A stretch of 64,000 nucleotides of DNA from Dioscorea cayenensis subsp. rotundata. Lineage: Eukaryota > Streptophyta > Magnoliopsida > Dioscoreales > Dioscoreaceae. Within the stretch, counting starts at the first letter, position 1; the number at the start of each line of letters is the position of its first letter. The stretch spans positions 26,845,016 to 26,909,015 of the forward strand of contig NC_052475.1 of NCBI RefSeq assembly GCF_009730915.1, given 5' to 3'. Positions 50,513 through 62,901 of the stretch are shown piece after piece. The translations under genes and the position numbers were made by a program. Under the pieces are notes generated by a model that worked only from the letters and a program-made list of their open reading frames with translations, was not told where the DNA came from and ran no database searches.

Positions 50513-53500
50513 TTCTTTTTGGCCACAGTGACAAGGATATAATTGTTCACAATTCAGGTTTGATCTCCTGGGCCTGCTCTTCTTAGAACAATCTTGCTAT
50601 ATTGGCATGCACATGACTAGCACATGTTATCTAACTCATCTTGCCTCCAGTCACTAAATTGGACTTGAAATAGCTGGCCCACCATGACCATATTTTACAG
50701 GCCGATCAATCAATTAGGCTACTATGCTTGCTAAAGAATGGAAGCCTGAAAATAGACTAAAATGGTTCAGCACAAAGTGCTTTCACTCCATTAATTGATT
50801 GTATGCCTGATGATTGCTTCCATTAGATGTCAGTTTGAAAGGGGCCCGTCTACTTGTTCCATCACATGGGTGGTGGGAACCACCATTCTGTAATTCACTG
50901 TCTTATGATGGTCATGATGTTATGGAACTTTATGAATTGTATTGGAAGTCTTTCCAACCTCCAGGAGCAAAATGACTTTGTTATCTTCCGGTGTGGCCCA
51001 CTTGAATTAGCTGGTTGTAGCTTTAGTTACTGCTCCTGTGACATCTACTTCATGGATCATGGCAATAAAGACAGTCTTATCAAAGTTTCGCCGATGTTGA
51101 CTAAGTTACTAACCCGGCCCTTAAATCTTTGGCTTTCGTAGACTTGGTCTCTCACTTATCGAGCCAAATTGCAACAATTGAGTCTGTTTCCTAAAAGCAT
51201 CTCTTTGCTACATGTATATCAGCACCCACATGATGCAGTTTCCTTCTCTCCGTAATGTATTTCACTTTTGACCACCTGGTGTTAGCCATCCCGATGATCT
51301 TTGCATATGCATCTGGAATGAATTTTGGTGTAGTTTATGCTAACTGGGATAAAATTTTTGAAGCATGTGGTAACCGGGCGCTCCTGCACCATTTACTGTG
51401 CATAACAAACTTTATCAAAGTCTTTCCTGTTCTAGAATTGGGGATCTACAAAGGGTTGTGTATTTAGTCTTGAAAGAACGTCTAGTCCAACTTGGGTTGA
51501 TTTTTCCTTTTAAACGTAATGGATATGCCCTTATTTTCCACAGTAGGGGGAAATGGTGTATACAAACGTGCTTGGAAGTTATCTGAGCTGAATTCAAACT
51601 GGTCATAAACTGTATTTATTTGAGCTGAATGGTTTAGGTTCTCTGTGATCTTTTAGCAACCATTATGAACTTGTCTCTTCTCTGTTGGAGACTCAAATGA
51701 TGGATATGCAAACATTACCAGCATCTTAAAAGTACTTTATGCTGTTTTAACTGGTCAAGGAAAATTTATTATCATGGGGATGGTATGCATCTCAAGATTC
51801 CCTCTGGAGCCTTTCATTGTTCTTACCTTCTTAACATTCTTTTCCTTAATGCCAGGGCTTCAAGGTGGTTCCCCTGCATAAGATAAAGCTGATGAGTGGA
51901 TAAGCATGCACGGAGAATTGTGTTGCTGTAAGAAATGTAAGCCGTGTACCTTTCTTTATGAGATGCATTATTTGATACAATGAACTCCTTACTTGAAAGA
52001 AATGCTTCATGCCGGCTTTCTCATTTTGTATTGAAAATGGTGTTACTATTTTGTCTTCTTTCTCATATATTATATAAAAGAATGCATGTGTTGTCATGTT
52101 AGGCAATGTTTGTCTGCCTATCTGTTCATGTGTTCTCACGAGAATAATGATGTGATGCTGGTGGGCTGGTAAACTCATGTAATCATTCAATACCAATACC
52201 TAGAATTGGTAGTTCCGCAAAACACATTTTGAGACATCCCAGTGGTGGCTGGATAGGAAATGGCAGGCACAATTTGTGCAACTTTAATTGTATTGGTAGA
52301 GTTCTATAGCTTTTTATCCATCTAGTTGGTGCGTATTATTATATCTACATGAGATGAAATATTTATGTGATTGGTAAGTCTGAGTCATTTAAATACTTTT
52401 CCTCAAAAGATGTGTAGGCATGGGTATCAGATGCATATCCAAACCTCCAAGTTTTGGTTGATTGGTATTCCTTTCTTTTGGGAATTCCTTATTGGTTCCG
52501 CCTCTACCAACCCCACTAGGTCTCTACCAATGGAGCTGGATAGACTTAACATGGGGATCAGATCCGTATGCGTATGGGGTCTCAGACTCGTTTGAAAATA
52601 GTTTTATAAAGAAAAATATTAGGTGAAATTTCTAATATTCGTTATTAGGCCCAAATCTAGTGGATTCTAGACGCACACTAGTCCTTGGTCATCTGCTATT
52701 TATAGAAATTATTAAAGTCTTTAATCAAAATATCTTAATATTCTTTTCTTTATTTTATAGATATTATATTAGCTAAGTAGGGTAAAGTACAGTAATGTAA
52801 AGGCCCTCCATAAAATTTTATATTCAGACAAACTCTAGCCACAAGTTTCCACCTTATTCATTCTTTGAACTGATTGCACTTATAGCAAGAAAACATGATG
52901 TGATTTTTGGTCCTTGTAAATGTTCTCTAACTTAAGCTTGCGGGTTCACTCGTTCTTTTTGGTGAATCCTGGAAGGACCCCATGAAGGATTTTATCCATG
53001 TCATTTCTCTGGTGCTTTAACAATCCACTTGTCTCTTTCCCAACCTTTCAGTGTCTAGTCTCTCTGCATCTGGCCTAAAAGGCCTAAAGTATGCTCTTCA
53101 CTTGATACAGTGTCTACACAGTGCTAGATTTGATGGCCCCATAGTTGAATTCATGGACGTGTAACTCATCTTTTACATTTATATGGAACAAAACCATAAA
53201 TTTGAACTTGTGAACGTATCCCATGTATATTCTTACTATTTGGGTTTTTATTTTATTTATTTTAATTTTTTTGATAAATGAAACAGAACCGATGAAGGTA
53301 TTTATTTATTTTTTATTCATGTGCTATGCCATAAGACGTGTATTGACATATGATGAGCCTCATCTCATCCCTTTCAATATTCATTTATTTATTGAATTTT
53401 AGTTTTTTAAAGGAGGAATTTGAGATAGTGAACAATGATTGGGGATGGACATAGTTCAATCAAATCAAAGTGTAAGTGGCAGCTCCATCTAACGCACTTT

Positions 53501-54725
53501 TTCAGTTCAGGATAAAGCTAAGGTTCCCCATACTGGACAGCATCATATACTTGTCATCACCCCTTAAGTGTTGTGTGTTATCCCTTCATATTCAAGTTGG
53601 AGGGCATTAGTTTAGGTCACTCACCATCATCTTAAGTTAGGTTCTCTTCTTTAACTTTGGTTATCATAGGTAAGGGAGTCCTGTCCTAAACAAGCGCAAT
53701 CATGAATGATTTAGAGAGAGAGAGAGAAAAATAAAAATAAAAAAGAGGGGCGAGACGAGGATATGCCTTGCTTACAATAGTCATAGGGCATGTCATTAGC
53801 ATCTTAAAGCAAAGGACTGGCTACACCTTGCTTTTTATGTAGAGCTTATCTTCAAACTAGCACTAATAGAATTTGATGAGGTCCAACAAGCTAAACCAAA
53901 CCATCATCATGTTCATTGGGGCCTACCCCGACAACAAAGATTTTCTGAAAGACCATAAAGCCCCATCCCTTAGCCAGCTAGCTTGCCAGGTAACTTCTCT
54001 CTCTCTCTCTCTCTGATTTTACTGCAAAAAGATCTCATGCATTATTATATATATATATATATATTCTGGATTCTCGCCTAGTCTATATATAATACAGGAG
54101 TTGCAATAAAGAAACATTAGCCAAAAAGGAAAGGAAGTGGACTTCCAATTCTTCCTTGTGGAGTCTAGCTGCATCTCACCCAATCAAAAGCAAAAAAAAA
54201 GAAAAAAAAAGAAAAGAAGCATAATAGAGCAGGAGAGAGAGAACTAAAAAGATAGGAACCAAATCAGACCATCTTTCTACTTGCAACCAAGAAAGATGGA
54301 CTCTTCTAAGAAGAGTGGGACGCCTTGCATGCCAAGGCTTCTTGGTTGAGTGTGAATCTAGGCTTATTTGTTAAACATTGTGTTCACATGTGTGACTGTA
54401 TTATGAGTTTGGACTATGAATGATATGATAGATCCATCCGTGCCTCTTATCCACTTCAAAAGTCTTCCATCATTTTTTATTCTTTCACGTATTTATTTTG
54501 TGCAGATGCCGGTCATTTTCTAGAAAGGACTTCTTGCTTTGTTTTATTATATTATTGTAATTATTATTATTATACATGCTACTTTACGTTTGCAATCGCT
54601 AATTTCTAATTTGGAAAAAAATAATAATAATCAACATAGGTAACAATAATTGGGAGTTGAATCACCGGTGATTAATTTGGGAACGTCTTCATGGACCAGT
54701 TTTCTTGTTTTCCGCTTTATATATA

Positions 54726-55259
54726 CTCCTTTTGTTTCTTTTTATTCCATTTGTTTTTTTTTATCTGTCGTGAATAATTTAATCTCACATATCAATAAAT
54801 TTAGTTATTTCATAAACTTTTATAAAAAATTTGTTCTCTTTTCAAAATTATCTCTAATTTATATCTTTACATTTCTCTCTTATATTTAATATTAAGAAAA
54901 AAATTGAATAAAGTGTTAGGGTAATTTTGGAAAAAAAAAAATAAATGTTTTTTTGATATTAGAAAATGACAGATAAAAAGGAACATGGGTTTACGACATA
55001 GGGAGTATTTGTTATAAACCCATATTTTTTTATCTGTTATTTTTTAATATCAAAAAGTATTTATTATTTTTTTTTTCAAAATTACCTTAAGACTTTATTC
55101 AATTCTATTCTTGAAATTTAATATGAGAGAAATGTGAAGATATAAATTAGGGGTAATTTATGAAAGATAACTAATTTTTTATTAAATTATGTGAAATAAC
55201 TAAATTTATTGGTATGTGAGATTCGGTTATTCACGGCAGATAAAAAAGAACGGAGGGAG
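54726..55259. mobile_element. Stowaway-like MITE, long fold-back
   Basis: The right end reads ...aacggagggag followed by TA. Its complement, CTCCCTCCGTT, is the hallmark terminus of plant Stowaway (Tc1/mariner) MITEs. The left end ctccttttgtttc is a diverged form preceded by TA. The two arms are inverted copies over most of their length: ttatctgtcgtgaataa and ctcacatatcaataaattta on the left pair with their complements on the right, and a second pair lies near the centre (about 54950-55080). The element is therefore nearly palindromic, 534 bp, with a TA target site. Confidence 0.7.
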
Positions 55260-58200
55260 TATATATATTGAAGAGTTAAAAAGAGGTTGTTTTGAATTAA
55301 AATTAAAATATAAAATTTGAATTTTTCACATAAAATAAATAAAATAAAGTATATCCCTCTTAAGTGTGGCATTTGCTGGGCCATTCTTTTGCTCTCTCGA
55401 AAATGGGGCCTCTCATGTTCAATATATGGAGTATCACCTCCCCATAGTCCCATTTAAACCTCTCACTCCCTTTGAAAGTTTTAGAGCATGCAATGTCTTG
55501 TTCCTTCCCCGAGATTTGCATGGGCCCACGTTGAGATTCGGGCTCGCTACACGACGACCGAGCGATTAAAAGCCCTGGTCGGTGAGCAGGGGGACTTACG
55601 GTCCCATGCCTCGCGTGTTCTCATTGCCATTATCTAGTTCCATTCTTTGCCCGTGGATAACTTGGCCTTCTTTTTGTAATTTTTGTGCTGGTTTAGCTTA
55701 AGCTAAATAAGCTTTGTGAGTTCAGATGAACAGCTTCCCCCACAAATGAATACTACAAACGCTTAGATACGTGTGTGATAGACATTGGTGACCACACACA
55801 GCTTGCTTCGTTTCCACATATTATATTATCCATATCCATATATATTTGATTAATTTATTAGATTGTTTTTCTTTTTTTCTACACCAAAATAATTATTCAA
55901 ATATCTAACTTTCCAAGATGGATATATATAATAATAATAATAATGTAATTTATAAATTAAAAAAAAATGGGCAAAAGAAGACGTGTGAAGTGTCTAGGCC
56001 ACTAAAATGGCACTTTGTTATTCTCATATCATGTCAAACATATCTATTTACATGGCCCACACCCACTCTTTCTTCAAAATCTAAAACTTGTTCTATTTTT
56101 CACGTGAGATTATTGTTTAGGGTTCCATCATTCAATTGGTCCAAAAATTGAGTACTTGGATCAATTCAATAACGAGTCATATAATCCACCGAAAGATAAC
56201 AACGCCACTTTTTTTTTTTTTTTTCATTTTTCAATTTAGAAAAATAAGTTACTTTAAAAAAATAAAAATAAAAATAAAAATAAAAAGAAAGACTAGTGAT
56301 TGACAGTGCTTTCTTTGGAACAAAGTACACAAAGAAGCCTTCTTAATTGTTTTATCAAGTACACTTTTCTGAAATTTGATGCCTTTTGTAGCAATTGACA
56401 AGCTAGGAATCTTCTAAACTTGGGGGAATAGTGTCTATTGATAGTGTGCTTTGATATGAATTAATTAGGGTTTTTAGGTTGTTATTAGGTGATAACCAAC
56501 CGTCCATTTGGATGGTGGTCCTTCTTTCATTCATTTGGACCAGTTTTGTACCATGTGTTGCAAGTCTCCAATGAGTTAGGGTTAGGGTTAAGAGTTTGTC
56601 TGTGGTCCATGTATGTATTAAATGAGATGGGAGTAGATCTAAGACACATGCTTCAGAACTTTTCTCCTTTGTTTCCATGATTGATGACTTTGGGTTTTAC
56701 TACTCCCTTTCAACCAACCCAAACCCCTAGAACCCCGTATTTGCATGCTTTATTTTTTTTTTATAATTTATTTTTCTGGTTTTGTTGTGTTTATTAGAAC
56801 ATGAAGATTTGATTTATTTTTTATTTAAAAAAAATATATCGTTTCAAAAGAATCGATTTTTTAGTCCATGCTACTACCACTAATGTCAATCAACTCAATA
56901 TTAAATAATATATAACACAACTTTATTAAAAATAATGATAAAACAAAAATAAATTAAAAAAATATATAAAACTCCACCAGAAATGGAGACAAAGTTAACT
57001 GAATTTTTTAAAAACTAAGAGCATCCTAAAAAGAAGATGAAAAGATCATTCGTTTAAGATGACATTACAGGACCATGAGATTTCGGGACCTAGTCGAAGA
57101 AGATAAACGTTAATAATGAATAGATATTTTTGTGTTACCTTTTATTTGATACCATGAAACCTGTTATAAAACAATTCCATTAATCAACGTGGCAAATGAG
57201 TGGAAGAGAATCCATTGGATGGAAAATCCAAATTGGATACTGACTCGTTTAAAGGTAGGGACCATACTGCATTTGATGTCCATAAACATTCATTTGTTAT
57301 CTTTGCACGCCCACTTTGGATCTTTCTTTTATGGAAATATCATTCATTGCCTTTTTTTTCCTTCCTTTTTTTTTTTGGGTTCCTTAACTTGCCTATCACG
57401 ATGTAAACCAAGATTTTTATAAACATATACACTTTATATAATTACATTTGTATTTTTATTTATGTTCTTATAAAACCTTAATATTTATATTTTTTTCAAA
57501 CTAGAAGAGGGTAAACAAGAAAAAAAAATGAGAGGACTTCAAGAAATATAATAAATTATTTTTCAATTTATTTTCAATGATCATTGAGTTAATATAAAGA
57601 ATGGAAATGTGATAATACTAAAAGGGAAAGGGTTACTTCTTCAGAGAAAACAAGAGACTAGAGCACCAATGACACTTGTAGAGTAGAATTTTTTAATTTT
57701 TTTCAACTTGCAAGGCAGATTTAGTACTCTTGACTCAGAGAGTTCTATTAAATTACTCTAAGTAGAAAAGGCATTAAATAAAAATTAGAAGGTTCCTCTA
57801 AGATATGGAATATTATTTGCACATATATATATATATATTTTATAATATTTTGAAGATAAGGTTTAATGTACTCTTGTTAATTGAAAGGACTTTGGTCACT
57901 TTGTGCACTTGCATGGTTTTTGTTTGTATATTATAAAACATGTGTAGTAGTTACTAGAGAGTAGCTCAATCAGTGTCCTTTCTTTCTCTCTCTTTAAGAA
58001 TGTTTCATTGAATAAGCACAACATCACTGTCCTTGCTTCATGGTTTTCATCCTTTGCCCGGACTTATATTTCAAATACCTAAAATAGTAATATATATATA
58101 TATATATACTCAATTCTTAGCTAGTTATGAGTTATAATACAGAAAAAGGAGCATTGTGATAGGCAAGCATATTAGTTTTCACATCATGTAATCTGAAAAT

Positions 58201-59190
58201 TTTCATGTAGGAAGAATTAATTTTTTTAAAAGATTGGTTGTTAATTATATTGGTAACAGTTTATTTATAAACCATAATGTTAAAAACCTTGTGAATGGTT
58301 TTATTTTTTTATTTTTATTAATTTTTTTGACTAAGTGACAAGTCATTTTAGGAGCATGCACAAATGTGGAATTAATACCTTAATGCATTCGCTCCCTCAT
58401 CTTACGTGAAAATAAAGTTTGAACCTTTTTAAATACTCTACATAAAAAGCTCGGTATTAATAGATCAAATGATCATTAACACTTTATAAATCGGTTTTGT
58501 TTAATCCTATAACAGTGATTTTCATATTGACTATTAAATCACTCTCAAGAAAATGAACATTAATTTTACAACTAAAAATCTCTCTTTTTAGTATTAAAAA
58601 ATAATGAATACATCAATCTCTTCTTAGTGTCTTGATTTCCAAAATCTTATTGTATAGTGAAATAACAAAACTTTTAAAATAAGTTAAAACTTTTTAAATT
58701 CTATTTTGTCCAAACTCAAAAGATATTTATAATAAAAAAAACCGACAACTCAATTAAAATCTAAATAACCTCTATAATAAAAAATTATTTTTTAAAAATT
58801 TTTATTTAAATTTAAGTGTTTGAATCTTACTCATGGTTTATCCATAATTTTTACAAATAATCTAAATAAAATAAATAAACTAAGCACAATATTTACCATT
58901 AGAAAGTCATTTGTATTTTAGAAGAAGATAAACACTCAAAAACTTATAGATGATGAATTTTGAAAGAAATGTAGGATTAGAATATGATGATGATTTGACG
59001 CTGATAATATATAATGTTGATAGAAAGTGGTGAAGTGGTGATGTGTAGCCGTGTAGGAGTGCAACAGTGTCTCAAGACTAGTTACTATTATCCCTTTGCT
59101 CCCTCTCCTGCCTCCCACTCTCTGTAGTACTTTTCCTTCCCATTGCAAAGTTGAAAAGCAACTCCTACTCTGTCCCTTTCTTTGCCACTC

Positions 59191-59246
59191 ATTCTTCTTC
59201 TTCTTGAACTTCTTCTTCTTCTTCTTGAGCTTCTTCTTATTTTAGT
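59191..59246. repeat. (TTC)n-rich tract upstream of SPL
   Basis: Interrupted TTC units within the presumed promoter or leader of the SPL gene. Such pyrimidine tracts are common in plant leaders. Confidence 0.8.
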
Positions 59247-59421
59247 CTTATATCTTCTTACCAAAGGATTAGAGAACAGCAAACTAATCAAACTAGAATG
59301 ACTACAAGTGCATTTTCTTAGCACTTTCAGTCTGTCTTCTTTCTTTCTTTGTGGCTATCTTTGATGACTTTTAATGCATTGACAGCTTGACAGTTGCTAG
59401 TTCCTCCAATAATTGAGAGTT

Positions 59422-59441
59422 TGTGTGTGTGTGTGTGTGTG
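59422..59441. repeat. (GT)n microsatellite
   Basis: Ten TG/GT units upstream of the SPL gene. Confidence 0.9.
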
Positions 59442-60086
59442 AAGTTTGAAAGGTGCTTCCATGTCCATGTCTATGTCTCCAAATGTATGATTAACAGGAG
59501 ATGTGTGATTGGTTCCTGGAACTCCACACCAAAACTCTTTCCTTTTTCTTCTTCACTTGTGAGTTGTGTTTCTCCACTTCACTGTTTCTTGTTGTTTTGG
59601 GAAGAGTTAATGCAAGACCTTAAATGGTTGTAGTAAAAGACCCCCTTTTCTTCTCTGTTTCCCTTTTACTTCTCCCAAGGTTTCCTTGCAGTTTTGATTG
59701 CTTGACTCTGTGCAAAGATTAGATCTTTTTAACATATCCTGTCTGCTTTTTTATTCTTTTGCTCTGTTTGGTGATCTACACGTATGCTGTTATTCTGAAA
59801 AAGGTTATATTTTTATTTTTAGATTTGGCTGCTTGTCAATGTCTTTATGTCATGCTCTTGTTCAATTCTATGCTTTGGTTGAGTTCTTGTGGGAATTTTT
59901 TTGAGAAGAAATATATAAAAAAAAAAGGAAGCATAGTGTTAGTTGATGTTGTGCTGATGGCATGGTAAAACAAGAAGCAAACTAGATAATAGGATTTTGG
60001 TTGAAAGGAGAGTGTTGGAGTAGTGGGTGTTGCAGGAGAAGGCATCAGATTGGTTGTGAACATTAAGGATTTTGAGGGTTGATTTC

Positions 60087-62201
60087 ATGGAGTGGGATTT
60101 AAAAATGCCTTCTTGGGACTTGGCAGACATGGAACAAAATGCTGAGCAGGGAATTGTTCCTGTGGTTGCAGGGCCAAGTAGCTGGCCAAGCAACCAGGAT
60201 TGCTCAGTTGATTTGAAACTTGGAGGTTTAGGGGACTTTGGACAGGCTGATAGATGGAAAGTTCAGCCTAGAGTGCCTGCTGTTCCCAGTGCCACCACCT
60301 CCTCCTCTTCAAAGCGTTCTCGAACACCTAATAATGCCGGCCAGATTGCTTGTTGCTTGGTTGATGGTTGTAAGTCTGATCTTAGTAAGTGTAGAGATTA
60401 TCACAGAAGGCATAAGGTCTGTGAAGTTCATTCCAAAACTCAGATTGTTATGGTTGGTGGCCAAGAACAGAGATTTTGCCAGCAATGTAGCAGGTATCAT
60501 GTTTTTCTATGCATTTATTTGATTATTCATTCATATGATGGCTTTGATTATAGAGTTTTATATGAATTGCAAGTTGGAGGCAGTGTTTCTGATCAAAATG
60601 TTTTTGTTCTTCATCTCTTCTCTCTGAGAATCATATTGATCTTTTAACAATTGTTCATGATTGGTAACTTGTCTTGCTTTAATTTAATTGCCAAAAAAAA
60701 AAAAAAAATGTTCATGTTTAGGACTAAATCATCAATGAACAGATAGGAAATGAATTAGAAGAGGGAAACAGTGTTTCTGCTACTATCTATCAAATTGTTC
60801 TTCTTGCAAATTACCATGATTTGAGGACAAAAACATTGTTTTAGAATTTCTAATTGGTCTCCAATTTTAGTCAATTCATTAACTTTACCTTTGTTTCTTG
60901 GTACTTTTTTGTTCTCTTGAGAACCAGCATTTTTTCTGTAGGATGTCTGGTTTACTTTTTTCCTGTGAATGAATTTCATCATCACTTTCGGTTTTCCAGC
61001 TTTTGCTCTCGTATGTTACATTCAAAGCATTTAACTTTTCTTATCTTTTTTCCTTCAAGTGCTCATGTTTGCCTAATTCTAGTGTCTCCAATTCCACAAT
61101 TATTTGTGCTTATCATCCATGCCCATCTCTGTCTGCTTCTTCTTGTCCTATTCAATCTGATATTCTGCTTTTCTCAGCTAAATCAAACCTGTTCATATAT
61201 TCTTCAATTCATGGCAAATTGTCAATCATCAATCGGAACATATAAATTACATCTTTTCTTCTGATTTTTCTGGGTTTTTGTTTTCCTGAATGCTGCTGAA
61301 TGTCTGGGATTTTGCTTGGATAGGTTTCATCTTCTGGTGGAGTTTGATGAAGTTAAACGAAGCTGCAGAAAACGTCTTGACGGACATAACAGGCGTCGGA
61401 GGAAGCCTCAGCCGGATCCCCTCAGTGCCGCAAACTTGTTCACAAATCACCAAGGTTTGTCTCATGCCCATTTAAACCTTCAGCTGTTATATACACAACA
61501 TTATTTGATGAACGAGTCGATTATATGTCTTAGAATGTTTGGTATTACATACAGCAGGCATCCGATTCACATCATATCCTCCGTTGTTTCCATCTGCTAC
61601 TACACCGGGAGGTCTGGCATGGCCGGGAATCATCAAAACTGAACAAGATACAATGTTTATTGACCAGCAATCATCGAGTTTCATCAGCAGGCAACAGAAT
61701 CTTCCGAGCTCCTTCTACATCAATTTCAAAGAAGGGAAGAAATTCCCCTTCTTGCAGGACAGTGAGATTGCTCTCGGCCACAGGATTTCACTTGAGGCCT
61801 CTGGGAAGATCATCCCTTCTTCTCAAAGTAGCAGCATGAAGATGTTGCCCGACGGAATAAATCACATTCTTGATTCTGAAGGTGCTCTCTCTCTTCTGTC
61901 ATCCCCGGTTCAGACTGCAGCAATCAATCTAAGCCAAATGGTCCCTTCGGATCGCATTCCTGTCGGACAACCGCTTGTTTCTAGTCTTTCATACAGTGGT
62001 CTTGGTCACTACTCTGGCTCACAAGCTTCAAGCAGTGTTTCACCCACCGGCTTTTCATGTTCGGGCATCGATGATGATCATGAAGGAAATATTTTGGTTT
62101 CTGATGCCAGTGATGCTGATCTTCCCTGCCATGGTATCTTTCCTGTTGGAGGTGAAGGGTCCTCTGATGGAGCATCCCAAGCTCTTCCCTTTTGGCTTTA
62201 G
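60087..62201 (+). CDS. SPL16: SQUAMOSA promoter-binding-like transcription factor (SPL16/SPL14 type), miR156 target
   Basis: Nuclear transcription factor that binds GTAC cores and controls phase change, branching and organ size. Three inferred exons, 60087-60493, 61324-61454 and 61558-62201, encode 393 aa, with phases 2 and 1 consistent. It starts [16 protein letters not shown], the typical opening of this clade, with [15 protein letters not shown] near residue 40. The SBP domain (about 88-165) is split by intron 1 as usual. Zinc finger one is [17 protein letters not shown] and H. Zinc finger two is FCQQCSRFH with KRSC. The nuclear signal is KRSCRKRL...RRRRK. The C-terminal region contains ALSLLSS, whose codons form the miR156 site, and ends in GEGSSDG...LPFWL, as in rice SPL16/SPL18. 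The start at 60087 is the first true ATG of the frame. Intron 2 ends in a tandem acceptor that could add one alanine. Confidence 0.93.
61882..61901 (+). promoter_or_regulatory. miR156/157 target site in the SPL mRNA
   Basis: The 20 bases gtgctctctctcttctgtca are the standard plant SPL recognition element and pair with miR156 with about one mismatch. They encode ALSLLS within exon 3. The site predicts post-transcriptional repression in the juvenile phase. Confidence 0.93.
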
Positions 62202-62524
62202 AAGATTCTTTTGTAATGTACCTGCATCTTGGATAACTTTGTTCATGCCCTTGTTTGTTCAAGAATCAAACCTCTTAGTTCTAAACTGCATCAAGATTTA
62301 TTTTTCTCCTATAACTTGTGGAATTTTCCAGAGAATGGTGTTTTACAATTGACAATAAACATGTTCAACACTGCAGTTTTAGGTAAACCATCAACGACAA
62401 CAGGATTTGAAACCATTTCTCTGTGAACATAAATACTCTGAGCATGCACAAAATACAATCCAAGCAAAACATCAAGTTTCAATCTTATTTCCAAGGGGCA
62501 ATGATCCAGAAATTAATATGTTTT

Positions 62525-62901
62525 CTAAAGAGAAATAGATAGGGCCTTCTTCATTTTCTCCACCTCCAAATAGGCCGTGGAATATGGGAGGAACTCAAAG
62601 AAGTGGCTTTGCATCAGATCATTGACTGCCATGGCGAGTTTTGGGATCTCCAAGATCTCCTCGTGAGTAAGCTTTCGCACAAACCTTGCTGGATTGCCAG
62701 CCCATAGTTCACCTGTTGGAATCCGACGACCTGGAGGTAGCACAGAGCCTGCTTCAAGGATTGAGTTTGTCTCAACTAGAGATCCTTCCAGGAGGATGGA
62801 GTGTTGCCCAATGATGCATTCAGGCTCAATGGTGCAGGAGCGTAGAAGACTGTTTGCACCAATAGTCACATAGCGCTCAATATAAGTCTCCGCAGGAAGT
62901 C
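62525..62901 (-). CDS. GAMMACAL: gamma carbonic anhydrase-like protein, last exon only
   Basis: This is a subunit of the carbonic anhydrase domain on mitochondrial complex I in plants. The exon runs from an acceptor (TTCAG) at 62902 to the stop at 62525-62527 and encodes about 125 residues. It starts with (G)LPAETYIERYVTIGANSLL and continues with left-handed beta-helix hexapeptide repeats (IIGQHSILLEGSLVETNSIL), then PPGRRIPTGELWAGNPARF and a C-terminal helix (FLPYSTAYLEVEKMKKAL). The wording fits the gamma-CAL subgroup rather than true gamma-CAs, which have a different C-terminus. The preceding exons (the HAAWSSPT-like region and the transit peptide) are not found in the remaining 1.1 kb and must lie beyond 64000. 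It is tail-to-tail with the SPL gene, with 323 bases between the two coding ends. No frameshift is seen. Confidence 0.88.

Larger units (their letters stand above)
50513..60086. other. gene-poor region between primase and SPL
   Basis: I see no recognisable coding exon in this 9.5-kb stretch. The first part is probably primase 3' UTR and flank. It also holds (CT)n near 53998-54014, (AT)n near 54046-54063, a fold-back element at 54726-55259, a short GC-rich patch near 55490-55620, and AT-rich sequence to about 58.9 kb. The final kilobase has TTC and GT repeats and is probably the SPL promoter and leader. Confidence 0.5.

Noticed and set aside
50840-52600. Scattered plus-strand frames downstream of primase
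   Set aside because: No protein family resemblance and no consistent splice phases; treated as non-coding.
56575-56592. gttagggttagggtta, telomere-like
   Set aside because: Only about two to three units; too short to be an interstitial telomere array.
59088-59324. Arg/Ser-rich minus-strand frame resembling an RS domain
   Set aside because: It is the translation of the TTC/TCT repeat tract upstream of SPL.
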